From an uncultured Acetatifactor sp. (lineage in GTDB: Bacteria; Bacillota; Clostridia; Lachnospirales; Lachnospiraceae), in NCBI GenBank assembly GCA_934394515.1, contig CAKRRU010000050.1:1-17296 (forward strand): a DNA stretch of 17,296 nucleotides, read 5' to 3'. Both the position numbers and the translations under genes were made by a program. Below are positions 7,905 through 15,337 of this stretch, one piece after another. Under the pieces are notes generated by a model. That model was not told where the DNA came from, searched no databases, and saw only the letters and a program-made list of their open reading frames with translations. Position 1 is the first letter of the stretch. Every line of letters starts with the position of its first letter.

Positions 7905-7931
7905 GATTTTATGTTTCTTTCGGAGGTATTT

Positions 7932-8999
7932 ATGGAAAGTACGGCAAGTAACAAAGATTTTCAGAATCTGCATTTTGACAGCATCCAGGTTTTACGCGGT
8001 CTGGCTGCTCTTTTTGTGATATTTCAGCATGTCCGTTTCTTAAATTTCGGTTCTTTCGGCGTGGATATTTTTTTCTGTATCAGTGGATTTATGATCATGT
8101 TTACAACACAGAAGAGTACACAGTATTTCTTCCGGAAGCGTCTGATCCGTATTCTGCCTCTTTACTATATGATGACGTTGGGAACTTATCTTGTGCTGCT
8201 CCTGTTTCCTGCAATGTTTCAGCAGACCAGACACGATCCTTCCTATCTGATCAAAAGTCTGCTGTTCATCCCTTTTGACATCGGCGGCGGTGTCATCCAG
8301 CCTCTGTTACGTATCGGCTGGACTGTCAATTGCGAGATGTTTTTCTATCTGCTGTTTTTTATTTCCTACCACATCAGCATGCGCTATCGTGGTCTGATCT
8401 GCAGTGGATTGTTACTTGTTCTGGTTGCTGCCGTGCAGTTTTTCGCTCCGTCCATACAGACCTGGCAGACACCTTTGGGCTCCGCAGTTTCTCCGGTGCT
8501 TACCTTCTACGGGGATCCTTATATGTTAGAATTTATCTTTGGAATTTTGGCATACTATCTTGCCCGCTTTTTATATCACAGACATTTGGTTCATGAAATT
8601 CCCGGCTGTGTCAGCCTCCTGGCTGCTGCAGCGGTTCCTGTAATTTTCTGCCTGTTGGCATTTTTCACCCCCATGGTCAATGTCATTGGCTTCCGCAGAC
8701 TTCCTCTCTGGGGGCTTCCTGCATTCGTCCTGGTTGTCCTTGCTTTTTTAGCCGGACTGCATGTAAAAATGCCACGCTTTGCGGTATTTACCGGGAATAT
8801 CAGCTATTCCCTGTACCTGATCCATTACTATCCCGTTCTGCTTTTGGATCGAGTCGTATTTGATTTTTCCGCAGTCACCGTTAAATCCGTGTCTGGTCTC
8901 ATCCTGAGTGTTGCGGTAAGTCTGATACTTGCTTATATCTCATGGTTACTGGTGGAAAAGAAGTTCACCGGGTGGCTGCGAAAAGTATTGCTTCGATGA
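7932..8999 (+). CDS. Acyltransferase 3 family membrane protein (OafA/ExoZ-like)
   Basis: Integral membrane O-acyltransferase that typically acetylates cell-surface sugars or peptidoglycan-linked polymers. It has 355 residues and about ten hydrophobic segments. The family signature is near the N terminus: VLRGLAALFVIFQHV (20-34) with the conserved H33, then FGVDIFFCISGFMIMF and the Arg-rich YFFRKRLIRILPLYY. The C-terminal half contains GNISYSLYLIHYYPVLLL, also typical. An in-frame ATG at 7911 exists, but 7932 has GGAGG 5 nt upstream and is preferred. It is the only protein gene on the plus strand and stands alone, so its acceptor is not indicated. No extracellular SGNH domain is present, which fits the ExoZ-type single-domain group. 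Confidence 0.88.
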   Translation: MESTASNKDFQNLHFDSIQVLRGLAALFVIFQHVRFLNFGSFGVDIFFCISGFMIMFTTQKSTQYFFRKRLIRILPLYYMMTLGTYLVLLLFPAMFQQTRHDPSYLIKSLLFIPFDIGGGVIQPLLRIGWTVNCEMFFYLLFFISYHISMRYRGLICSGLLLVLVAAVQFFAPSIQTWQTPLGSAVSPVLTFYGDPYMLEFIFGILAYYLARFLYHRHLVHEIPGCVSLLAAAAVPVIFCLLAFFTPMVNVIGFRRLPLWGLPAFVLVVLAFLAGLHVKMPRFAVFTGNISYSLYLIHYYPVLLLDRVVFDFSAVTVKSVSGLILSVAVSLILAYISWLLVEKKFTGWLRKVLLR

Positions 9000-9010
9000 T
9001 TCGACGTATG

Positions 9011-9040
9011 TTTTATAAATTGTATATGCAATTTATAAAA
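9011..9040. other. AT-rich perfect inverted repeat after the acyltransferase gene
   Basis: Twelve-base arms, TTTTATAAATTG (9011-9022) and CAATTTATAAAA (9029-9040), around a 6-nt loop. It starts 11 nt after the stop codon and lies 20 bp before the tRNA -35 box. It could act as a weak bidirectional terminator, because the arms themselves are T-rich. It lacks a GC stem, so an operator is also possible. Confidence 0.4.
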
Positions 9041-9059
9041 AAGATGTACACTTTTTTTG

Positions 9060-9088
9060 TTGACATTTGGGAATCCCTATAGTATATT
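9060..9088 (+). promoter_or_regulatory. Promoter of tRNA-Gly
   Basis: A perfect TTGACA (9060-9065), 17-bp spacer and TATATT (9083-9088). The mature tRNA begins 20 bp after the -10 box. This is a strong constitutive arrangement, normal for stable RNA. Confidence 0.85.
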
Positions 9089-9108
9089 ATAACTTGTCCG
9101 TAAGACAT

Positions 9109-9180
<72 letters not shown>

Positions 9181-9181
9181 T

Positions 9182-9221
9182 AAAAAAAGAACGATACCGA
9201 TCTGGTATCGTTCTTTTTTTT
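9182..9221 (+). terminator. Intrinsic terminator of tRNA-Gly
   Basis: AAGAACGATACC pairs with GGTATCGTTCTT around a 5-nt loop (GATCT). An A-run precedes and a T-run follows, extending the paired stem to about 17 bp. It lies directly after the tRNA. The A/T-rich flanks could let it work in both directions. Confidence 0.93.
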
Positions 9222-9348
9222 CGAACCCTGGCAGGGCTCGAAAGTTCGATGTCTACGCTCCGCTCCGGTCTGCGCAGTCTGAGGTCCCCCGGACCTCGTG
9301 CGCCGTCTCACGCTTCTTAAAACCCTTGATTTTTCAAAGGTTTTCTTG
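9222..9348. other. GC-rich structured non-coding stretch after the tRNA
   Basis: A run of separate short hairpins: CGAACCCTG/CAGGGCTCG (9222-9240), GAGGTCC-CCC-GGACCTC (about 9281-9297) and AAAACCCTTGA/TCAAAGGTTTT (9319-9344, one mismatch). It is more GC-rich than the genes around it. Two TGTTGCAT direct repeats follow at 9349-9356 and 9361-9368. Open frames cross it but have no ribosome site and run through the tRNA or terminators. It could be a remnant of an element inserted at the tRNA, but no integrase or duplicated tRNA end is seen. Confidence 0.35.
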
Positions 9349-9370
9349 TGTTGCATTTCATGTTGCATCG

Positions 9371-9401
9371 CAAAAAAGCGACTGCATTCTCATGCAATCG
9401 C
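9371..9401 (-). terminator. Intrinsic terminator of the GH3-like gene
   Basis: On the minus strand GCGATTGCAT pairs with ATGCAGTCGC (9392-9401/9378-9387, one G-U) around GAGA and is followed by TTTTTT (9372-9377). It begins 12 nt after the stop codon at 9414. Confidence 0.9.
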
Positions 9402-9413
9402 CTCCTACATCTC

Positions 9414-10730
9414 TTACTGTTCTATTTTATCCGCATATTTAATACGATAGATTCTTCTCAGGGAATCGTTGATTCTGTCCTCGGAAATGGTGCCGTTCTG
9501 TACCGCTTCCAGCACACCGTTATATGCTGTCTCGAAGTTCTCCGGTGCGTAGATCATATCACAGCCTGCGCGGAGAGCCATCACAGCAGCTTCGTCAGCT
9601 CCGTAGTAATTGGTGATTGCTGCCTGATTCATCGCTCCGGATACGATCACACCATGGAAATTCAGTTCATTTCTCAGGATGTCCGTTACCACTGCACTGG
9701 ACAGGGAACAGGGGGTATTATCTCCTGTCAGCGATGGTGCTGCCATATTGCTGACACTGATCATCTTGGTCACACCGTTATCAATACAGGTCTGGAAGGC
9801 TGCAAATTCATTGGATCTGAAGTCTTCTGCGCTTCTGTCTGTGCCGGCCATACCGTCTTTCGTACTCTGTGTCGTACTGCCGATACCGGGGAAATGTCCT
9901 ACGCAGGATGTCACTTTCTGTTCCTGCAATCCGGCCTGCATATAGGATACAAATGAAGCCACGGTATCTGCCTCTGAGCCATAAGAACTGCTGCCTGCCG
10001 CATTGCCGTCTACTACCTTCAGATCTGCCGAAGGTGCAAAATCAAGGTTAAATCCCAGTTCCGCCAGATACATACCTACTGTAGTTCCTGCCGTGTATGC
10101 ATTACCGGTATCTCCGGTAGCTCCGATGTTCTCGGGTGTATCAACTTTGGTGCCAAGTCCTGCCGCTGCCACGACATCCGTACCGCTTCCTTCTCCGTCA
10201 ATTGCAATAAATAAAGGGTAGCTGGTATACAGCTTTGTATTGTCTATCATCTGTTTCAGCTGGTCTGCAGATTGTATGTTTTTGCCAGCATACACAATAC
10301 CGCCCACCGGATATTTGGACAAAGCGTCTTTTGTTCCGTCTCCTGCCTGTACCGCTGCAGATACGCCTGTGATAGATTCCGGTGTTGTAATAAACAATCC
10401 TGCCACTTTATCCTCCAGCGGCATATTCTGAATAATTGCTTCATCTATAATAGTATCCAGCTTCTGCTCATCCGTCAGTTCTGCCACGGGTTCCGTTGCT
10501 TCTGTCGGTGCTGTAATCGTTTCCTCGGCAGAAAGCATTTCATCCAGCATATTCTGCTGTTCTTCATGATCACGGCTCATACCGGTAATCTTGCTTACCG
10601 CAAATGCAATTCCCGCTGCCATCAACAATATCAGAATTGCCACTACAGCATATGCCACAATCTGATTTTTCTGTCTTCTTTTTCGTCTGATTTCCCTTTT
10701 GTCCTGCTGATTCTGTTCGTTTGTATCCAT
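9414..10730 (-). CDS. Membrane-anchored GH3-fold (NagZ-like) protein lacking catalytic residues
   Basis: A protein of 438 residues: a basic N-terminal tail, one membrane helix (about 24-46), an acidic/Thr-rich linker (55-85), then a single GH3 N-terminal TIM-barrel domain outside the membrane. NagZ-type enzymes cleave GlcNAc-MurNAc fragments in wall recycling. The fold is recognisable from LPLFIAIDGEG-like 172-181, LGFNLDFAPSADL (225-237), HFPGIGST (279-286) and GVIVSGAMNQAAIT (360-373). The nucleophile Asp expected in V(T/S)DAMN is G365. The expected KHFPGHG is GHFPGIG, and the DSH dyad region reads STKDGM. The protein is therefore probably a binding or structural pseudoenzyme. The start is supported by GAGGAG at 8 nt, and a terminator follows. 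Confidence 0.85.
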   Translation of the reverse strand: MDTNEQNQQDKREIRRKRRQKNQIVAYAVVAILILLMAAGIAFAVSKITGMSRDHEEQQNMLDEMLSAEETITAPTEATEPVAELTDEQKLDTIIDEAIIQNMPLEDKVAGLFITTPESITGVSAAVQAGDGTKDALSKYPVGGIVYAGKNIQSADQLKQMIDNTKLYTSYPLFIAIDGEGSGTDVVAAAGLGTKVDTPENIGATGDTGNAYTAGTTVGMYLAELGFNLDFAPSADLKVVDGNAAGSSSYGSEADTVASFVSYMQAGLQEQKVTSCVGHFPGIGSTTQSTKDGMAGTDRSAEDFRSNEFAAFQTCIDNGVTKMISVSNMAAPSLTGDNTPCSLSSAVVTDILRNELNFHGVIVSGAMNQAAITNYYGADEAAVMALRAGCDMIYAPENFETAYNGVLEAVQNGTISEDRINDSLRRIYRIKYADKIEQ

Positions 10731-10763
10731 TCTTATAACTCCTCATATATGTACTGCTTTTTT

Positions 10764-10792
10764 ATTGTACATGATATCGGTAGGTTTTTCCA
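10764..10792 (-). promoter_or_regulatory. Candidate promoter of the GH3-like gene
   Basis: TGGAAA (10787-10792), a 17-bp spacer and TACAAT (10764-10769) on the minus strand, ending 33 bp before the start codon. The -35 box matches 4 of 6 bases. It lies downstream of the hairpin terminator at 10823-10862, so the gene can be expressed independently of the putative small RNA. Confidence 0.45.
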
Positions 10793-10814
10793 CTGGAAAT
10801 ATTTATATTTTATG

Positions 10815-10862
10815 CAAAATTAAGAGAGCGTACCGATCATTACTTCAATCAGCACGCTCTCT
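10815..10862 (-). terminator. Intrinsic terminator of the putative small transcript
   Basis: AGAGAGCGT (10854-10862 on the minus strand) pairs perfectly with ACGCTCTCT (10823-10831) over a 22-nt loop and is followed by TTAATTTTG. The U-tract is broken but adequate. It lies between the strong promoter at 11195-11223 and the GH3-like gene. Confidence 0.6.
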
Positions 10863-11188
10863 CAGACTGCAAGCTCCAATGGCCCGTCCTCTCTTTCTTT
10901 TGTTTTCAATATCTTCCATTTTGTCCTTTGTTCTCTTTCCACTTTTCATTTGTACGTAGGTACTGTAATGTTAGATAAATCTTATCTTCTGCGATTCATT
11001 ACTTTTTCTTTTGTGTACTCGATGTTCTCTATGTAAATTATTTCTCTTTGGTTTCTTTATTCAGTTGTACATCATGGAAGATTGTGGTAGGACTTTAATT
11101 GTTAGGTGGTCTGTACCTCTCTTTCTATAGATTCTTTTGTACTTCTCTCCCAACCTTCTCTGTTGGGTTGTTCCGTTTCTCTTTTGTT
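10815..11188 (-). ncRNA. Putative purine-rich small RNA or short-peptide mRNA
   Basis: The stretch runs from just after a consensus promoter to a hairpin terminator, about 370 nt. On the minus strand it is rich in A and G, with many AGAGAA/GGGAGAG runs and an early hairpin CCCAAC-AGAGAAG-GTTGGG. No tmRNA, RNase P, SRP or 6S signature is seen. The longest frame with ATG is 34 codons (10845-10949, ending SLRERAD) and has no ribosome site at its first ATG. An internal ATG at 10919 has AAAGGA in front and would give 24 residues with a stop inside the terminator loop. Either a regulatory RNA or a small basic peptide gene is possible, and an attenuated leader of the GH3-like gene cannot be ruled out. 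Confidence 0.4.
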
Positions 11189-11194
11189 AAGTTT

Positions 11195-11223
11195 AATATA
11201 ATACAAGAGCCTGCATTTGTCAA
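11195..11223 (-). promoter_or_regulatory. Strong sigma-A-type promoter in the non-coding gap
   Basis: TTGACA (11218-11223), exactly 17 bp, then TATATT (11195-11200) on the minus strand. This is the same quality as the tRNA promoter. No protein gene follows within about 460 bp, so its product is probably the short transcript at 10815-11188. Confidence 0.7.
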
Positions 11224-11347
11224 CACATTTCTTAAAATATTTTTGTTTATTTTCAATATTTTGGATGTGTTTCTATATTTTTACAATTTTCGACACATTT
11301 TTATGTATTTTCTGTCTTTTCGCAAAAGCACGCCGCTGCCGGGATAT
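11224..11347. other. AT-rich spacer
   Basis: Very T-rich on the plus strand, with no promoter, ribosome site or convincing frame. It separates the putative small-RNA promoter from the repeat array. Such A-rich minus-strand sequence may act as an upstream element for the promoter at 11195-11223. Nothing else is seen. Confidence 0.5.
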
Positions 11348-11801
11348 GTGTAACGAGCCTGGTGAGCAAGCTCCCCATGGGTCTTGCCTCTGGGTTTACG
11401 CCATGCTCCAGCTTTCAAAAGCCCATAGGACGGGCTTTCGAAAGCTGACGGCTGTCGCCGTATCAAGAAAACGAAAGAACCGCATCCTGGTGAGCAAGCT
11501 CCCCATGGGTCTTGCCTCTGGGTTTACGCCATGCTCCAGCTTTCAAAAGCCCATAGGGCTGGCTGTCGAAAGCTGACGGCTGTCGCCGTATCAAGAAAAC
11601 GAAAGAACCGCACCCTGGTGAGCAAGCTCTCCATGGTGCTTGCCTCTGGGTTTACGCCATGCTCCAGCTTTCAAAAGCCCATAGGGCTGGCTGTCGAAAG
11701 CTGACGGCTGTCGCCGTATCAAGAAAACGAAAGAACCGCACCCTGGTGAGCAAGCTCTCCATGGTGCGGTTCTTTCATTTTCTTGGCATGGCTCGTTACA
11801 C
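11348..11801. repeat. Array of 128-bp tandem repeats bounded by 12-bp inverted repeats
   Basis: Units begin with CCTGGTGAGCAAGCTC at 11358, 11486, 11614 and 11742: three full units of exactly 128 bp and a fourth cut after about 25 bp. Units differ at few positions. Units 1-2 share CCCATGGG, while units 3-4 have TCCATGGTG. Unit 1 differs from 2-3 around 11430. Each unit contains self-pairing blocks, including AGCTTTC/GAAAGCT with an inner GGGCT stem, ACGGC-GACA-GCCGT and GCAAG/CTTGC. GTGTAACGAGCC at 11348-11359 and its exact reverse complement at 11790-11801 frame the array. The right arm overlaps the ABC gene's stop codon. Open frames across it shift at every unit because 128 is not a multiple of three, so they are unlikely to be coding. 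Confidence 0.9.
11720..11785 (-). other. 23-bp hairpin at the ABC-gene end of the repeat array
   Basis: Arms 11720-11742 and 11763-11785 pair over 23 positions with a single G-U in the minus-strand RNA, around a 20-nt loop. It starts about 10 nt after the end of the ABC transporter gene, so it can act as a 3'-end structure. No clear U-tract follows. It forms because the truncated fourth unit is joined to an inverted copy of the unit's own end. Confidence 0.6.
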
Positions 11802-13541
11802 GGCAAATTGGCTATTGTACAAATTTGCGTAGAAGCCGTTCCGGGCAAGGAGGGTTTCGTGGTTGCCCTGTTCGATGATGTTGCCGTCTTTCATGACAAG
11901 GATGACATCGGCGCTCTGGATAGTGGAGAGGCGATGCGCTACGATAAAGCTGGTGCGTCCTTCCATCATCCTGGCGAATGCATTCTGTATCTTGATCTCG
12001 GTACGGGTATCGATGGAGGATGTCGCCTCATCGAGGATCAGCATGGGAGGCAGGCACAGCATGACTCTGGTAATACACAGGAGCTGTTTCTGACCCTGGG
12101 ACAGGCTGCCGCCGTCCTCGGTGATCACGGTATCATATCCCCGGGGCAGTCGTTTGATAAAGCTGTGTGCGTGGGAAGCCTTGGCCGCTGCTATGATCTC
12201 TTCGTCGGTTGCATCCGGTCTGCCCATGCAGATGTTGTCACGGATCGTCCCGGACCGCAGCCAGGTCTCCTGCAGCACCATACCGTAGTTGATGCGCAGG
12301 CTTCCTCTGGTGATATCACGGATATCGGTTCCGTCCACCTTAATGGAGCCGGAATTCACATCATAGAAGCGCATCAGCAGATTGATCACAGTAGTCTTAC
12401 CGCAGCCGGTAGGTCCTACGATTGCTACTCTCTGACCGGGTTTCACTTTCAGGTTAAAGTTCTCGATCAGCTTCTTATCGGGAACATACTGGAAGTATAC
12501 GTTTTCCAGATTCACATTGCCCTGTGCGTCGGTCAGTACTCTTGCATCCTCTGCATCGGGCACCTGGGGTTCCTCGTCGATCAGTTCAAAAATACGTCCG
12601 GCACAGACAAATGCATTCTGCAGTTCCGTTACCACACCGGAGATCTCGTTAAACGGCTTAGTATACTGGTTCGCATAACTTAAGAAACAGGACAGACGGC
12701 CTACGCTGATACCGCCCTTAATAGCTACAAACGCTCCGAATACGCCGACACCGGCATATACCAGGCTGTTGACGAATCGGGTCGCCGGATTTGTAATGGA
12801 GGAGAAGAAAATCGCTTTCAGAGAGCACTTCTGCAGTCTGTCGTTGATCTCTCCGAACTGGCTCTTAACTGCCTCTTCTCTTGAGAATGTCTTGACGATT
12901 TTCTGGTTGTCGATCATTTCCTCAATGAGGGAGGTCTGTTCTCCTCTGGTCTCCGACTGCTCCTTGAACATAGAGTAAGTCTTGGTTGCGATAAATTTCG
13001 CCACCAGGAAGGATACCGGAGTGATGCATACGACTACCAGTGCGATCGGCACGTTAGTGACTAACATGAATCCCAATGTACACAGAATCGTCAGCACACC
13101 GGTGAACAGCTGGGTAAATCCCATCAGCAGACCATCGGCAAAGGTATCGACATCCGCAATGACACGGCTGACGATATCCCCGTATGCATGGGCATCCAGG
13201 TATTTTAATGGCAGGATCTCCAGTTTTGCAAAAGCATCCGTACGGATATCACGGATCACATGGTAGGTAATATAGTTATTACAGGTATTCATGACCCACT
13301 GGCCTACCGCCGTAATGATCATGACGATCACGATTTTTTTCATAATAGCAAAGATTCCGGGCATATCTACCCGGCCTTTCCCGATGATCAGATCCACCGC
13401 ATTACCGGTGAGGATCGGAACATACAGGGTCAGCACTACCGTCAGTCCGGCTAACAGCAGTGACAGAATCAATGCCGGTGTATATCTGCGGATATATTTC
13501 AATACGCGCTTCATGGTCTCTTTATTGTTGGTCTTCTGCAT
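11796..13541 (-). CDS. Heterodimeric ABC exporter, subunit with the consensus catalytic site
   Basis: Half-transporter of 581 residues: membrane domain 1-325 (about six helices) and ATPase 345-575. Walker A is GPTGCGKTT (376-384), the Q-loop is LQETWLRSG, the signature is LSQGQ (480-484, Gly to Gln), Walker B is MLILDEA with E505, and the switch is H536. The partner gene encodes the opposite defects. In heterodimers such as TM287/288, the degenerate site uses Walker motifs of one chain and the signature of the other. Here that puts this LSQGQ opposite the partner's altered Walker B, and leaves the second site fully canonical. The ATG shares one base with the partner's TAA stop (TAATG), with AAAGGAGGTG inside the partner's last codons, so translation is coupled. 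The substrate is unknown; multidrug or peptide export is typical. Confidence 0.93.
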   Translation of the reverse strand: MQKTNNKETMKRVLKYIRRYTPALILSLLLAGLTVVLTLYVPILTGNAVDLIIGKGRVDMPGIFAIMKKIVIVMIITAVGQWVMNTCNNYITYHVIRDIRTDAFAKLEILPLKYLDAHAYGDIVSRVIADVDTFADGLLMGFTQLFTGVLTILCTLGFMLVTNVPIALVVVCITPVSFLVAKFIATKTYSMFKEQSETRGEQTSLIEEMIDNQKIVKTFSREEAVKSQFGEINDRLQKCSLKAIFFSSITNPATRFVNSLVYAGVGVFGAFVAIKGGISVGRLSCFLSYANQYTKPFNEISGVVTELQNAFVCAGRIFELIDEEPQVPDAEDARVLTDAQGNVNLENVYFQYVPDKKLIENFNLKVKPGQRVAIVGPTGCGKTTVINLLMRFYDVNSGSIKVDGTDIRDITRGSLRINYGMVLQETWLRSGTIRDNICMGRPDATDEEIIAAAKASHAHSFIKRLPRGYDTVITEDGGSLSQGQKQLLCITRVMLCLPPMLILDEATSSIDTRTEIKIQNAFARMMEGRTSFIVAHRLSTIQSADVILVMKDGNIIEQGNHETLLARNGFYANLYNSQFAV

Positions 13542-15298
13542 TACTGAACACCTCCTTTCTGCTCAGGATACTGGGAATAATAGATTTCCTGATATACGGT
13601 ACAGTTCTTTAACAATTCTTCATGGGTTCCCACACCTGCCATCTCACCGTCATCGAGTACGATGATCTTGTCCGCATGGCGGATCGTGGAAGCACGCTGG
13701 GATACGATAAAGGTTGTGGTCTTATTTTCCAGGGTGCGCAATGATGCACGCAATTTTGCATCCGTAGCGTAATCCAGTGCGGAAGCGCTGTCATCCAGGA
13801 TCAGGATCTCCGGATTTCTGACCAAAGCTCTTGCAATGGTCAGACGCTGTCTCTGTCCTCCGGAGAAGTTCTTACCATTCTGCGCTACGACAGCATCCAG
13901 CTTGCCGTCCTTACCCTCTACGACTTCCGCTGCCTGTGCCAGCTCCAATGCTTTCCACATCTCTTCTTCGGTAGCGTCCGGTTTGCCCCATGCTAAATTA
14001 CTACGAATCGTTCCCTTGAACAGAACCGCCTTCTGCGGTACGACACCGATCCGTCCGCGCAGTTCCTCATCACTCATGGTCTTGATATCTCTGCCTTCCA
14101 ACAGAATCTCACCTTCCGTAGCCGGGTAAAATCCAGGGATCAGATTCACCAGAGAGGTCTTACCGGAACCGGTACCTCCGATGATGCCTACGGTATCTCC
14201 GCGATTCACTGTAAAATTCATATCCTGCAGAGTCGGTGCTCCCGCCCCCTGATAGGTCAGGGATACATGGTTGAAATTTAGGAACGGAGCTTTTTCATCC
14301 ACCTTTGCAGCAATACTGTTATCCAGAACTGCCTTCTTCTCATCCTCTGTGGCATACGCACCGATTTCAAACACGCTGGCAACACGTTCCGCACACGCCA
14401 GTGCCTTGGTCATGGTCACGATCAGATTCGCCAGCTTCACCAGTTCCACCAGGATCTGATTCATATAGTTGATGATGGCTACGACTTCACCCTGACTTAA
14501 GTTACCGATATTCACCTGTACCGCACCGGTATAGATCAGTGCCACAATGGCAGCGTTCACGATCACATAGGTTACGGGATTCATGCAGGCACTGATCTTT
14601 CCTACGAAAATCTGCTGTGCTGACAGCGCTTCGTTATTCTCCCGGAAGCGCTCCTCTTCCTTGGCTTCCTGATGGAATGCACGGATGACACGGACACCGG
14701 TCAGATTCTCTCTGGTAATGCCCAGTACCTGATCCAGCTTCGCCTGTACCTTTTTGTACATGGGTATCGTGGACAAAATGATACCGAATACCACAATAGA
14801 CAATAAAGGAATTGCCACTACGAAAATCAGTGCACATTTCACATCAATGGTAAATGCCATGATCATGGCACCGAATACAATGATCGGGGAACGCAGGAAC
14901 AGACGTAAGGTCATGTTCACACCGGACTGCACCTGATTCACATCACTGGTCATCCGGGTGATCATCGTGGAAGTTCCCGCTTTATCAATATCGGTAAAGC
15001 TCAGATCCTCAATATGATTAAACAGAGCCTGACGCAGTTTCGTGGAAAATCCCACCGCAGCCTTCGCGGCAAAAAACTGTGCCGTAATGGAAGAAGCCAG
15101 TCCAACCACGCCAAGGAGCAGCAGGCACAGACCCATTTTCCCGATATAGCCCATATTCCGGTTGGAAATACCATAATCAATGATATTCGCCATAACTAAC
15201 GGAACCATCAGTTCAAAAAAGGCTTCCAGCAGCTTAAACAGCGGTGCCAGTATGGACTCCTTCTTATAGTCTTTCAGGTAGATCATCAATCGTTTCAT
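13541..15298 (-). CDS. Heterodimeric ABC exporter, subunit with degenerate ATP site
   Basis: Half-transporter of 585 residues from the ATG at 15298 (MKRLMIYLKDYKKES), chosen because GAGG lies 5 nt upstream and homologues begin this way. An in-frame ATG at 15364 would add 22 residues. The membrane domain covers 1-310. The ATPase has Walker A GGTGSGKTS (374-382), Q-loop PQKAVLF, and the consensus-like signature FSGGQ (478-482). Walker B is ILILDDS, with Asp in place of the catalytic Glu (about 503), and the switch His is Gln in VSQRAST (Q534). These losses mark the inactive site of an asymmetric exporter completed by the gene at 11796-13541. It lies 145 bp after the phosphopantetheinyl transferase gene. 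The gap holds an inverted repeat (15338-15366) that may be an operator. Confidence 0.93.
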   Translation of the reverse strand: MKRLMIYLKDYKKESILAPLFKLLEAFFELMVPLVMANIIDYGISNRNMGYIGKMGLCLLLLGVVGLASSITAQFFAAKAAVGFSTKLRQALFNHIEDLSFTDIDKAGTSTMITRMTSDVNQVQSGVNMTLRLFLRSPIIVFGAMIMAFTIDVKCALIFVVAIPLLSIVVFGIILSTIPMYKKVQAKLDQVLGITRENLTGVRVIRAFHQEAKEEERFRENNEALSAQQIFVGKISACMNPVTYVIVNAAIVALIYTGAVQVNIGNLSQGEVVAIINYMNQILVELVKLANLIVTMTKALACAERVASVFEIGAYATEDEKKAVLDNSIAAKVDEKAPFLNFNHVSLTYQGAGAPTLQDMNFTVNRGDTVGIIGGTGSGKTSLVNLIPGFYPATEGEILLEGRDIKTMSDEELRGRIGVVPQKAVLFKGTIRSNLAWGKPDATEEEMWKALELAQAAEVVEGKDGKLDAVVAQNGKNFSGGQRQRLTIARALVRNPEILILDDSASALDYATDAKLRASLRTLENKTTTFIVSQRASTIRHADKIIVLDDGEMAGVGTHEELLKNCTVYQEIYYSQYPEQKGGVQ

Positions 15299-15337
15299 AA
15301 CATCCTCTATTCCGCGCACGTATTTTTCGTATAACGG

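Noticed and set aside
11348..11801. CRISPR array
   Set aside because: Units are 128 bp and directly adjoining, with no unique spacers and no cas genes.
11281..11848. Small proteins (61, 85 and 119 residues) across the repeat array
   Set aside because: The unit is 128 bp, not a multiple of three, so the frame changes at each unit. There are no ribosome sites, and the repeated peptide is explained by repeated structured DNA.
11808..12683. 291-residue plus-strand frame opposite the ABC gene
   Set aside because: It is antisense to a conserved ABC ATPase domain and has no recognisable family.
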